Shown here piece after piece: positions 43,436 to 54,300 of a stretch of DNA of 64,000 nucleotides. The stretch covers positions 1,364,001 to 1,428,000 of the forward strand of contig OY723322.1 in assembly GCA_963210315.1 (NCBI GenBank), given 5' to 3'. The position numbers were made by a program, and so were the translations under genes. Numbering within the stretch: position 1 is the stretch's first letter; each line of letters starts with the position of its first letter. This stretch comes from Rhynchopus euleeides (Eukaryota; Euglenozoa; Diplonemea; Diplonemida; Diplonemidae). Under the pieces are notes generated by a model. The model made no database searches. It saw only the letters and a program-made list of their open reading frames with translations, and had not been told where the DNA came from.

Positions 43436-44141
43436 GAGGGGGGGGGGGGGAGATGGTGCCGGAACTGCAGCTCCGACTTCGCTCGCCAACTCATGGGAGA
43501 GGGCATCTGTTGAGAGCGCATCTGTGGAGGGCAGGGTGCGGAGGCGCACATTGCACAGGTTGCCCTCGGCGCTGCTGGAAAAGTGTTTTCCGTGAAAAGT
43601 GTTTTATGTGAAATCAACATGCGGCGGCATCTGTTTCCGGCTCCGTTGAGGTGGTGTCTCGTCTGTAGGTCGGGAAATTTCACTCCCGGAGGAGGGGGGG
43701 GGGGTAGTGGGTGGGAATGAAAGGCTTGGCTCGGCTTTGTCCCGCAAACTGTGGTTTGCAAAAACGGCAAGCAAGCAAAAGGCTTTAGTGGTGGTGGTGT
43801 TCATCCAAAGCTCTTCCTTCCTGGTTTTTGTTCTTGTTGTAGAATCGCATTGTCTTTCGTCTTCCGCGACGAAGGCAGTCGGGCCTCCGAGCTGTGGAGG
43901 GCAAACGCTTTCCCGGCAGTGTTAGATGTGTGTGGCAGGAGGGGGCAGGTCTGTAGAGCCTAAGGCAGGTGCTGCAATGGGGGCGCAGAGGAGCGGCACA
44001 GCAGTGGCGGGGCCCCGCCCCTCCCCCCGCCATCCTAGGGTCGTGCTGCGACGTATGCTGCGAGGTTGATGTCTTTGGGGAAGTTGGCCTGCACATGATC
44101 ACACTCCTACAGTCTCCCTGTACACAGTCCCCGTCCTCACA
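43436..44141. other. Intergenic region
   Basis: Begins with a G-run (43438-43450) right after a stop codon and has another G-run near 43690-43699. No gene seen. Acceptor-like CAG sites lie 14 and 29 nt before the centrin ATG. Confidence 0.5.
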
Positions 44142-44779
44142 ATGGCCGCCCTTACCGACGAGCAGATCAAGGAGGCGTTCAACCTGTTCGACGCGGATGG
44201 CTCCGGCGCGATCGACGCTGAGGAGATGGCACTGGCCATGAAGGGTCTCGGGTTCGGCGACCAGCCCCGTGAGGAGATCGAGAAGATGATCCGCTCGATC
44301 GACACCGACGCGAACGGTCTGATTGAGTACCCCGAGTTCGAGAAGATGATGAAGGTACGCACTGCAGGACGCCTTGCAGCACACAGCGTGCCGTGCCTGT
44401 CTGCACCACCACACCCTTGCTCCACACACAGGCGAAGATGGCGCAGAAGGACTCCCCCGAGGAGATCTTCAAGGCATTCCAGCTGTTCGACATGGACAAG
44501 ACCGGCAAGGTGTCCTTCGCCAACCTGAAGGAGGTATGCCCTGTCACTGCACAGCACACTGCAGTCTGTTGCTGCCTGATGCATGCTTGCGCGTCACATG
44601 GTTGCTTGCCAAGCTCTGCCACCACACTACACCACAACACACAGGTGGCGAAGCTGCTTGGTGAGAACCCCGGTGACGACGTTCTGCAGGAGATGATCGC
44701 CGAGGCGGACGAGGACCGTGACGGTGAGATCAGCTTCGAGGAGTTCAAGAACGTGATGATCCAGATGAAGGGCAAGTAG
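44142..44779 (+). CDS. Centrin, copy 1, three exons
   Basis: EF-hand protein of basal bodies and centrosomes; 149 residues from exons 44142-44354, 44432-44533 and 44645-44779. Compared with algal caltractin it lacks the basic N-terminal extension but keeps the centrin signatures [29 protein letters not shown] and [20 protein letters not shown]-hands 1 ([12 protein letters not shown]), 2 ([12 protein letters not shown]) and 4 ([12 protein letters not shown]) have complete loops; EF-hand 3 ([12 protein letters not shown]) has Asn in place of the final Glu and likely binds calcium weakly. Intron 1 begins GTACG, not GTATG. The promoter region differs from that of copies 2 and 3, but exons and intron 1 are almost identical. 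Calmodulin is excluded by the AKM...DS linker. Confidence 0.94.
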
Positions 44780-45801
44780 GCGCTGCCTCTCAGCCCTGCC
44801 CCCCTCTTTCGGCGAGTAGACTTCATGTTCGAGCCGGCATACCAACTGCCGGCACTGCACAGGCGATTTGTTGTTCCGTTCTCCTGTTGTTCTAGACACG
44901 TATGAAGGGCGGGACCCAGCTTATAAACGGCTGCTTCTGCACGACCCGCCCCTCTGCACGCGTTGGCTTTTTTGAGTTGATTCCCTCTGGTATCCTTTTT
45001 TCAGTCCCCCCGCCCCCCTTCCTCCCGTTTGTTCCCCGGCCCACCCTCCCCCCCTGCAAAACGAAAGCAATGCGAGACCGTCAACTTGCGTGCTGCTCTC
45101 TAGGACATGTCCAGAAGCACGCACACCAGCTACGAACTCGTGTTCTGCGGCAACGAATCGAAGCAGGGGCTCTGGGCGCAAATGGGTGACGCAGCGAGAG
45201 GCAGACGCTGATGATACTGCCGACATCTTCGCTCTCCTCTCCCAGTGCCTCTTCACGGCGCTGGGAAGGGAGGCGAAGATGCTGCATGACGAAAAACAGA
45301 AACGAAACACACCGGGGTAAAAAAAACAGTGAATCTGAGCGAGGGTGGGAGGTGCGGGCACGGGGGTGTGGGGGGTGGGGTGGGCAATCGTTGGATGCCC
45401 GCAGACATGTACAGTCCCCTGCAGGCAGGCCTTCTGCCCACCCCCTCCCTCTCACCCTCCTTTCAAAAGCAGCCCCGCACCTCCAGCAGCAACCAGCCTC
45501 CCGCCGGAACGCATGGTGTCTGAGGCTGTGTCCGAAGCACGCCACCGAAGAACGCCCCCCACCCCCCAGTTTGCGGGTTTGCACCCGAGTTGTATGTATG
45601 CCTTGGTGGGCATCCCGCTCCATTGTGTGATATCATATTGATGCCTGCAGCCAGAAGGGTGCAGCAGATGTGTCACTCGCAAGCTAGCTCTATGCTGACC
45701 TCGACTTTATAGAGTCACCTCAGCGCATCGGTGTAACATCCTGCCCTTACTCCTCCGCTACGACTGACACCATCACAGGCCGCGTGCATCCACGCAGCAA
45801 G
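44780..45801. other. Intergenic region
   Basis: No gene supported. A site ending CATCACAG (45777-45778) lies 23 nt before the next ATG. Confidence 0.5.
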
Positions 45802-47469
45802 ATGGACCATGGGGATGTGATGCCGCAACCGTCAGCCCCCCCACAACCCACGTCGGAGGAGGCGTTGGAGGTCTGCAGGGTGCACGGCGAGCGTGTGTAT
45901 CTCGTGTGCAGGGATGAGGGGTGCAAGTCTGCCCTGCTGTGCGTGCGATGTGTCCTGCTGCACAAGGGCCACGAGTACGACGATGTCGAGGAAGCCTTCG
46001 GCGCAACCAAGGCCGGTCTGCAGCCCCGCCTCTCCGCCCTGCAGGCACAGCTGAGGGAGGCGCGGCTGCGGGAGACACGTGCCTCGGCATCGCTGGATAG
46101 CATCGCTTCCGCCTTCACCAATGAGCAGGCCGCACTGCAGCTGCACTGCAGCACTGCTCGCGTTGTCGAGGAAGAGAATGTGAAGCGCACTGTCGTTGTG
46201 TCGGAGGAGCGCCAGTGGCGGACTATGCTGCAGGCGCAGGAGGCACACTGCCGCGAGGTGCACAGCAGCGAGAGGGCAGGCCTGACGTATGCAGAGCGTC
46301 TCGGCAGGGCTGGGATCACGGCGTCGCATGAGCTGCAGCACGAGACGCATCGGAGACTCTTCCGCGGTGGGCTGGAGCGCATCGCGCTGCTCGGGTGCAT
46401 TACACAGCTGTCTGCAGCGGTGGCGCTGGCTGACACCGCGCTTGCCCTTCCCGACAGCATGCCCCGCATGTTGCAGAAGCACAGCGCAGATCTGGGCCCC
46501 TGCACCGAGGGGGTGCCTGCCGGGTGTTCTGTGACTGCCGTTGACGCGGCGGTGTGGAGCCAGCATGTCACGCTTGGCGTGTCGGTGAAGGCGCCTGCTG
46601 TGTACCCTGCGGGTGGAGGCAGTGTGTGGAGCGTCGCACTGTCCCCCTGCATGAGGCTGTGCTGTGTGGGGACCAGTGGCGCCCTCCTCGTGTACGATAC
46701 CTGCACCGGGGAGCAGGTGGCGGGTACCAGGCAGGGCATCGGGCCTCTCTACTGGGCTGCCTTCTCGCGGTGCGGAACACACCTTGCCACAGTGTCGGAG
46801 GACGGCACCATCGGTGTGTTCCGCACAGCAACATGGGAGTGTGTTCACTCCGTGCAGGGGCATACTGGGCTGGTGACAGCAGCTGGGTGGACGCATTGCG
46901 GTAATCTGGCGATGGCTTCGTCCGACCAGAGCCTGTGTCTGTGGGGTGTGTCGAACGGCAGCTGCCTGCGCCACAGACAAGATGCTGTGTCACCGCATGC
47001 CTGTGCCGTCTCGGTGTCGCAGGGGGGTATCTACGCTGTCTCCACCGACGCAAAGACAATCCACAAGTTTGCCGTCACGACTCTGCAACACACGCACAGC
47101 ATGCCAGGGCACAGCAGCCAAGTCTACAATACCATCCTCACTGCCGACGAGCAGCATTTGATGACGTGCTCAACGGACAGGACAGTCAAGGTGTGGTGCA
47201 CCTCCTCCCACACTCTGCTGCACAGCTGGCCATGCGACCAGCACCTCTGGCAGGTGGCGGCGGCACAGGTTGGGCAGCTTGTGGCTGTGAAGGAAGGCCA
47301 CAGTGCCGACCGGATCCTGGAGCTCATGGTGAAACAGGTGGGCACAGTGCATCCTGCATATAACTGCGTTGCCCGCAGCCCCTGCGGCAGGTGGGTGTTC
47401 AGTGGGAAGGGCAAGGATTCTTTCGTTGAGGTGACAGCCGTTGACGCGCCCTCTGCATTGCTCATGTGA
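45802..47469 (+). CDS. B-box zinc finger, coiled-coil and WD40 protein
   Basis: 555 residues, single exon. Residues ~22-62 form a B-box 2 zinc finger: C-x2-H (CRVH), C-x4-C (CRDEGC), C-x2-C (CVRC) and H-x2-H (HKGH). Residues ~75-190 are a coiled coil (SALQAQLREARLRETRASAS). From ~270 to the C-terminus are WD40 repeats, each with a final WD-like pair or variant (LLVYDTCTG, IGVFRTATW, LCLWGVSNG, KVWCTSSH). This is a RING-less TRIM-like layout. In animals such proteins are scaffolds or receptors in ubiquitin or cytoskeletal pathways; the partner here is unknown. Start chosen at the first ATG after the acceptor-like CATCACAG; an upstream GTG was rejected. The 3' flank holds a large inverted repeat. 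Confidence 0.85.
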   Translation: MDHGDVMPQPSAPPQPTSEEALEVCRVHGERVYLVCRDEGCKSALLCVRCVLLHKGHEYDDVEEAFGATKAGLQPRLSALQAQLREARLRETRASASLDSIASAFTNEQAALQLHCSTARVVEEENVKRTVVVSEERQWRTMLQAQEAHCREVHSSERAGLTYAERLGRAGITASHELQHETHRRLFRGGLERIALLGCITQLSAAVALADTALALPDSMPRMLQKHSADLGPCTEGVPAGCSVTAVDAAVWSQHVTLGVSVKAPAVYPAGGGSVWSVALSPCMRLCCVGTSGALLVYDTCTGEQVAGTRQGIGPLYWAAFSRCGTHLATVSEDGTIGVFRTATWECVHSVQGHTGLVTAAGWTHCGNLAMASSDQSLCLWGVSNGSCLRHRQDAVSPHACAVSVSQGGIYAVSTDAKTIHKFAVTTLQHTHSMPGHSSQVYNTILTADEQHLMTCSTDRTVKVWCTSSHTLLHSWPCDQHLWQVAAAQVGQLVAVKEGHSADRILELMVKQVGTVHPAYNCVARSPCGRWVFSGKGKDSFVEVTAVDAPSALLM

Positions 47470-48091
47470 GCAGAGACTCTGGGGCCTTCGCTCTGTGCCA
47501 AAGTGTGTCAGATTGCAGCCTATGCTGTGAGGCGGCTCACCTGTGTGCACTGCAGAGCTAAGGCCCTCTACATGACATAGAGGGCCTTCGCTAAGGCGCT
47601 GGGTGCAGAAGGGTGGGCCACCTCACCTACGAGGCCTAGACCTCGATACAGCGTGACACAGCTCCGACACAGAGCGAAGGCCCCAGAGCACCATCCCTAG
47701 CCCAGCAGCGGCGGCCTCTCTCTGCCCAATATGATGCTGTCTGATAGCCTTTCCGAAGCCCCATGCCATATCCCAACTAACCCGGCTGCGCTTTCAGGAA
47801 ACCAACGTACTGTTGACGGACCTCCGGCAACAAAATATCTCAACCACGCAACGCATGGCATGATGGTGCATCCCGACCCCCCCCCCCCCCCCCCCCCACG
47901 ATACACCCAAGAAAGACTACGCATTCCCGACCCCCCCCACCCCCCATCTTGTGCATCTCCTCCCACTCATGCTTGTCATCCCCAACCCACCCCACCCACC
48001 TATCGCAGGGGGGTGCACACACCCCAGGGCCCTGTTGGGCCCGACACACACACACACCCACCTCCCCTGGACCTGCGCATCGACCAAAAAA
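47470..48091. other. Intergenic region
   Basis: Holds the inverted repeat and a 21-nt C-run at 47877-47897. An acceptor-like TATCGCAG ends at 48007-48008, 83 nt before the next ATG. Confidence 0.55.
47477..47688. repeat. Large inverted repeat with inner hairpin after the B-box-WD40 gene
   Basis: The 21-bp arms 47477-47497 and 47668-47688 are perfect inverted copies (motif GGGGCCTTCGCTCTGTG). Between them 47560-47570 and 47578-47588 form an 11-bp perfect hairpin with a 7-nt loop. Sequence inward of the outer arms is also partly complementary. The structure starts 7 nt after the stop TGA. It could be a 3' UTR fold or a small TIR element; no target duplication is obvious. Confidence 0.85.
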
Positions 48092-50508
48092 ATGGCGGAA
48101 AAAATTGAGTTCCGCCTTGTGACCGACACGGGGCAGGGGATGAAGGTGAAGGTGCCGGGCACCACCCCCATCGCGAAGCTGAAGGAGAAGCTGCTCCCCA
48201 CGCTGCGCCAGCTCAGCCCTGCGGAGGCGTGGTCCGCAGACACCGTGCTGCTGAAGGAGGAGGGCGGTGCGGAGCACACCGAGGGCAAGGCAGCTGTGCT
48301 CGCCGGGAAGACAGTCAGGGCCCGCATGAAGGCAAGGCCACCCCCGCAAGAAGCAGCCCAGCCACCCAACGCCACTGCCACTGCCACCGCTGCCGCAGCC
48401 CACCCTGAAGCCGGTGGGGGTGCGACAGTCCCGAAGCCCCCGAAGTCGGATGCGTCTCTGCGGAAGTCGCCGCACCTCCGCCCGAAGGGGCCCCCGTCTC
48501 TCGACTCCCGCCTCACATCCAAGCAGTCAACCTCGGCTGCTCTGGATGAGCGGTGTGTTGTGACGATCCACTTCGTAGGGTCGGTCGATCCGGACCACTC
48601 ACACATCAACTTCCGGCTCAACCCGAAGAAGGTGACATTCCACAAACTCCGCGCGCTGGTGGAGGGGCACGCGGGCCGCCCCGCAGGCGGGCTGCTGTTC
48701 CGGAGGAGCGACGGCCGCGACATGGTTTCGGATGACCACCGCACTCTGGAGAGCGTGGGGATCGTCTCCGACACACACCTCGACTGCGTGGAGGATGTGC
48801 TGCACCCTCCGCTGGAGGGCGGCGCTGCTGCGGCGCAGGCCGGGTTGCCCGCTGGCCCGACAGGGCAGCGGGGTGTGCTGCCTGGGGGCCGGGCGCAGCA
48901 GGGCGGTGGCAGGCCCGACGTGGTGCACCTCGTGCTGGAGTCTGTGTCGGGGGATAGGCTGCCTGCGGCGGTTGCTTTGGATGCGACGATCGCAAGCCTC
49001 GCGAAGTCTGTCGACGATGCGTGGGGCATCCCCTCCCACCTGGCGATCATCGTGTGGCTGGGGCGGACCCTGTCGCACCACGACACGGTGAGGGATGCGG
49101 GGCTGGTGGACGGTGCCCAGCTGCAGGTGGTGTCGCGCCGTGTGAAGCCCGGCTCCAGCGAGACGCTGTGCCCGGTGTGCGGCAGCAGCCAGCTGACCTC
49201 GCCCTACTGCCCGGTGAGCGGGAGGCAGCACACGCGGTTCTTCTCTGCGGAGAGCACCGCGCTGCTGCGGATCAGGTCGCAGATCGACGGCAAGGAGTAC
49301 CGCTTCCCCGACATCCGCGTGACGGCCACCGTCCACAAGGTGAAGGTGCTGCTGGCAAAGGCGACAGGCGTGCCCATCGCCCAGCAGGTGGTGTCGGTGG
49401 AGGGGCACGAGGTTGCCGACGGCTTCAGCATCCGCGACGGGGGCCTGTTGGCGGCGGAGCCGCCACCCGCCCCTGCCGTGGCGCAGCTGTCCCTGAGGCC
49501 CGGGCAGGCCAACTTCCCCTTCGTGTCGCCACCGGCGTACTTCTTCGCGCCGCCCGCAGCAGCGGCAGGGGGTGCCGAACCGCATGCCGAGGCACGCCAC
49601 CCCGAGTCACAGCAGAGCGCCTCCGCACACACAAGCCTGCGCCGTGGGCAGAGGTCGGCGTCAGGCCTCAACGCCGCACTGCCACTGCCCACGTCCCCCC
49701 TGCCGCCGGCATCCCCCACCTCGCCACGGTACACCCACACGGCGCATGCACACAGCGAGGTGTTCAGCGATGCCCGCGGGCAGCCGAGCCCAGCAGGGTC
49801 GAGGCGGGGCGGCAGCCTCACGGAGCGCCCCCTGCATGTGCATGTGCGGGACAGCGCCTCGCCCTACCGTGTGCGCGACGCGTCGTGGCTGCAGCAGCAG
49901 GACACGCGGAGCCCCGCTGTGCCGGAGTCGATGCTCCCCCTCGATGAGTTGGAGCGGCGCACGCTGGAGCGCATGGAGGCAGCACGGCGGGCCGACATGC
50001 AGTACCGCCAGCGACGTGGTGTGGTATGCAACAAACCCCCTTGCCGTGGCGAGCACCTGTGTTATGCATGTCGTCCCCCCCACCAGCCTTCCCCTCGGCA
50101 TTGCTCCCCGCCCCACATCACCCCGCCGCCCCCTTACAGCCTGTGGAGTACCGCCCGCTGGAGACAGGGTGTGGGCTTCCCGACGTGCGGCAGGCCAGCC
50201 CCAACCGGAGTGCCGTGCGTCAGCACCGGGTCGAGGAGCGCGGGCCGAGCGCAGAGACGTATTCAGAGATGCCGTACAGCGAGGCGCCTGGGTCGCTCGA
50301 CCTGAGACCTTTCAAGGACCCCGTCCCCCTCAGCCAGCAGGCGTTAGCTGCTGAGGCGCGTGTGCGGAATAAGGACAGGAAGAATGCATACTCAGACCTG
50401 TACGAGTCGCTCATGGCGGACAGGAGTATGGAAGAGGACCCCTCTGTGCCGAGAGGCGCCGCGGGGTCTGAAGGCCGCTTCTCCGCGTCCTATCCGCGGC
50501 ATCTGTGA
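48092..50508 (+). CDS. Protein with four ubiquitin-like domains, two exons
   Basis: 766 residues from exons 48092-50023 and 50140-50508 (phase 0; GTATGC donor, TTACAG acceptor). Four beta-grasp-like units are visible: residues ~4-75 (IEFRLVTDTGQGMKVKVPG), ~153-235 (VVTIHFVG...LESVGIVSDTHLDCVE), ~276-348 (VVHLVLESV...DTVRDAGLVDGAQLQVVSRR, a classic ubiquitin-like ending) and ~390-465 (LLRIRSQIDGKEYRFPDIRV). A small zinc site, CPVCGSSQLTSPYCP, lies between units 3 and 4. The second half is Pro/Ser/Ala-rich, then has a charged helix (LPLDELERRTLERMEAARR). No Gly-Gly processing end is seen, so these are fixed domains. A role as a ubiquitin-pathway adaptor is inferred; the combination is not one I know. 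Confidence 0.78.
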
Positions 50509-51336
50509 TGGGGGCTGTGTGGGTTCCGGAGTGGGGTGGGTTGGGTTGTGTTAAAAAATTCATCCGCTGACGCAGAGGAGGGGCAGAAGCGCGCTTCCCG
50601 CGCCTGCCACCCCCCACTCCGCGAAAGCTCCGAATTAATTCCGATATGAAGAGGGTGCGTGGCGCGGCGTGGGGTGAGCTCCACGTCACGCCACTCTGCC
50701 AAAAAAGCGACCGAAACAGAAAAAAACAGTGTACCTACCTTCCGTGTTATATGTTAGTTCTTGCTAGATCAGGGCGGGCAGAGCTGGTAGAGCAGTGGGG
50801 TGGGGTGGGGTGGGCAGCCATCGAGTTGCCTTCTCACTCCTCCGCCGTTGGTCCACCCCTCTCCCTTCCCGAGTGTGTGTTGTGTGTGTGCCATACCTTT
50901 GGTTTCTTGTTTGCATGCAGCTTGCCCCCTCCCCCCATACTTCTTTCCCGCACATCTCTTTTGTATTTTGTAGTCATCTCCCCACCCCCCAAACAAGTGA
51001 AACCAAATGGCCACCACACGAGCAAGCTCATGCACACCAACACTTCTACCTCCCAACGCCCCCAATACCCCCTCTGCGCTGCCTACCACGCAGCCCTTCT
51101 AAAGTAGCGACGGGGAGATGAAGATGTTCTCCAGCCCCTGCCCCCAGCCGCCCCCCCGTGCGTTTGTCTTTCTCTGTTTGGATTGATTTTGTGCTGAATG
51201 TTGTGGCGTGTGCTGCCCATCCCCCCCATGCAGCCCTTCATCAATCACCTCTTCTCGACACACCCCCTCGGCAGCGCAGGGGAGCAAAAACAAAGCACGC
51301 CTTTATCCCACAACACGATATGCACCAGGCGTAGCG
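50509..51336. other. Intergenic region
   Basis: No gene seen. Contains a 9-bp inverted pair (GGAGTGGGG near 50530 and CCCCACTCC near 50615). An acceptor-like CGGCAG ends at 51273-51274, 62 nt before the next ATG. Confidence 0.5.
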
Positions 51337-54300
51337 ATGGAAGGTGTGGAAAGCAGCGATGAGAAGGTACGGCGCGCATTAGCCCGCATGCGCGTGCTGT
51401 GCACCAGCATACAGGGGGACTTCGGACCCCCTTCTACCGCCACCTCTACCACCTCGACCACCACCACCACTACCTCCACCGCCGGGCCGCCGCCGCCGCC
51501 GACACCGCCCGACAGCAACAATGCCCAGCAGAAGCAGCAGAAGGAAGCCGTGCCACCCCAGCGCGAGCTGCTGGCAGGCCTGCAGACGCTGGTCAGCACC
51601 TACACCGCGAAGGTCGACGAGGCGCGGCGGTGCAGCAACTCGCTGGCTGAGCGGGAGCAGGCCCTCGCCCGGCGCGAGGCAGACATCGCGCAGAGGCAGA
51701 AGGAGCTGGTGGAGCGGGAGCAGTTCGCCTCGAAGAACCTCCGTGCACACCGCGACCTCCTCCGCCGCAGGGACAGGGAGCTGCGGCAGCGCGAGGCTGC
51801 GGTGATGGAGCTGCGCGGCCTGCGCTCCCCCGCGATGCTGATGGACGAGAGTGCTGCGGAGCAGCTGGCCCTGCAGCGCCAGGCCCTGGGCACCACGCTG
51901 GCTAGGGTCCACCGCAAGCTCCGCGCCGCAACCGAGAAGGAGCGCCGCCTCGACGCGGCCCTCGCCGCCCACTCGCGCCCCCTCGACATGCTGTCGCGCG
52001 TGCTGTGCAGCCCGGCACCCCGCGACGTGGTGCTCTGCGGCACGCCGCTCCTCCTCGAGGCGCCACCCTCTGCGCAGGGCGGGCACAGCGTGGAGGAGGC
52101 GCTGGCGCAGCTCGAGTCTGCCGAGCCGACCGACGCCGCCCCGTCGCCCCTGCTGGTGGTGGCTGCCAGGGATGCGGTGCGGCGGGCGCCGCGCCTGCGG
52201 AGCGACTGCCGCTGCCTCGACTACCCGCTGTGTGGGCTGCTGGAGGGGCACACCTGGCGCCGCTCCCAGCGGGTGCGCGGCAGGCTGCGGTGCGCCTGCC
52301 CCCGCCACGCCCCCGAGCACACCCTCGCGGAGCACGTCGCAGCCGAGGCGCGGCAGGCGGAGGCGGAGGCGGCGGGTGCCCAGCCCGGCCCGCCGCGCCC
52401 CACCTGCCTGCGGCTGCAGGGGCTGATGTTCACCGCCGCAGAGCTGCAGTACCTCCTGCAGCCCGGAGGCGGGGTGCTGGCCATCGTGGAGCACGCCCCT
52501 GAGGGGGCGGGCGCCCCGTCGCTTTATGTGTGGGCGCGGAGCGAGCTGGAGGGGCATGCCATGAAGTCCACCCTCGAGGCGACGCAGGGCACCACCACGA
52601 CGGGGCGTGTTGTGGTCGAAACCATCGACCCGCGGCAGTTCCCCGAGGGGCCTGCGGGGCTTTCCGACTCCGATGGGGTGCACGTCTCGGCGGTGCTGCT
52701 GTCGGGCCTGGTGGCGCCGCCCTACACCGGTGCTGTGGATGCGGAGCAGATCTACACGCTGCTGAGCCTGGCGGGGAGGGTGCGTGAGGTGTACACATTC
52801 TACCCCCACGGCCATGTACCGCAGGAGGACCGCTTCAGCGCAGTCGTGACCTACGACACTTTCAGCGAATGCCTGCAGGCGGAGGAGATCTTCGACAGCA
52901 CGCACCTCTCTGAAGGCATGACGTGGCGTGTGACGCCCTGCTCGGTGCCTGTGGACCTCACCATCCACACGGGGTACTACACCCCCTCCAGCTCGCAGCC
53001 CTCCTGGGATCTGGCCTGCTCGGCGCCGGCGTCGAATGCGCTGATGTTCACCTTCTGCGAAGCATTCTCGCTGGCAGCCCCATCGTCCTTCACGAAGCAG
53101 CGCGGCTGGACTGCCGAGACGGTGCGAACTGCGCTGCGCCGTGCACAGGACGTGCTCTCCCTGCAGGGTGTGGTCGGGCCGGGGGGAGGTGCGCGCGCCG
53201 GAGGCGACGACGAGGGTGCCTCGCAGCGCACCGCGCTGCACGGCCTGACAACCCCACGCGAGGTGGCGGTGATCCTGCAGGCCCTGGGCGCTGCGGTGGG
53301 GGAGGAGGGCTTCCACTGGCGGTGGCTGCCGGAGGGTGATGACGACGGCGGGTCCGCCTGCCGCAGGGCGGTGTGCGTCTGCCGCGACACGCAGAGCGCG
53401 GTCAGCGCCCTGCTCAGCGTGAAGTCAGCCCTGGGTGCCTCCTTTGCAGGATCCGTCTGCCCCGTGGCATTCTACAGCCAGGACGACGACCTCCCCTCCC
53501 TGCTGGAGAGCACCAGACCCCGCAGCGTGGCGCCTGCCCCTGTCGACGACATCTCCGGAGCAGCCGTGCTGGAGCTATGCGAGGCCGCTGAGGGCTCCAC
53601 CGTGGTGTCCTACTCCCTGGTGCTGCACACCCGCGGGTGGGCGGGGCTGGAACTCACAGGCCGCGTGCTGGGGAAGCACGCCGCCGCCGAGGGCGGGATC
53701 GCCGGGCGTCCCCTCCCCTGCCCTGCAGGCGAGGCTGCAGGCATGTTCTGCACTGCCTCCCAGCGGGGGTGCCTCACCTTCGCCGACGGCGACAGCATGG
53801 TCGTGCTGCGCGTGGAGGCCGTGCAGTGGGTGGGTGTGGGAACCGCCACCCTGGTCGGGTGGTACGCCAAGGTCACGCAGGACACAGCCGCCTTCGGCGG
53901 CGCCTGCGCTTTGCACGTCGCAGTCTTCGATGGGCCTGCAGGGGAGACGCGCCCCCGGCAGCTATACGCAACAGACACCGCGCAGCGGGAGGCTGCCGAA
54001 GAGACATACCTCACAGAGCTCCTCACCGTCGCCAGCACAGCAGCTGCGGTGTACCGCCCGCTGCTTGCGGAGCAGAAGCAGGCCCTGCTGCAGGGCTCGC
54101 AGGCGGAGTGCGCCAGCGACACCGAGGAGCGCCTGATGGTGCCCAAATGGGAGGTGGAGGGTGGCGAGGACACCTTCGGGGATGCCGACGGGGATGACCC
54201 CGGCGTCGCGCTGTCCGATGCCTATGAAACCAGCTCCTCGGAGGCGCTGTGCTCCTACCACACGCCCACCCCCCCGCACGGCCCTGCCCGCACCAGGCAG

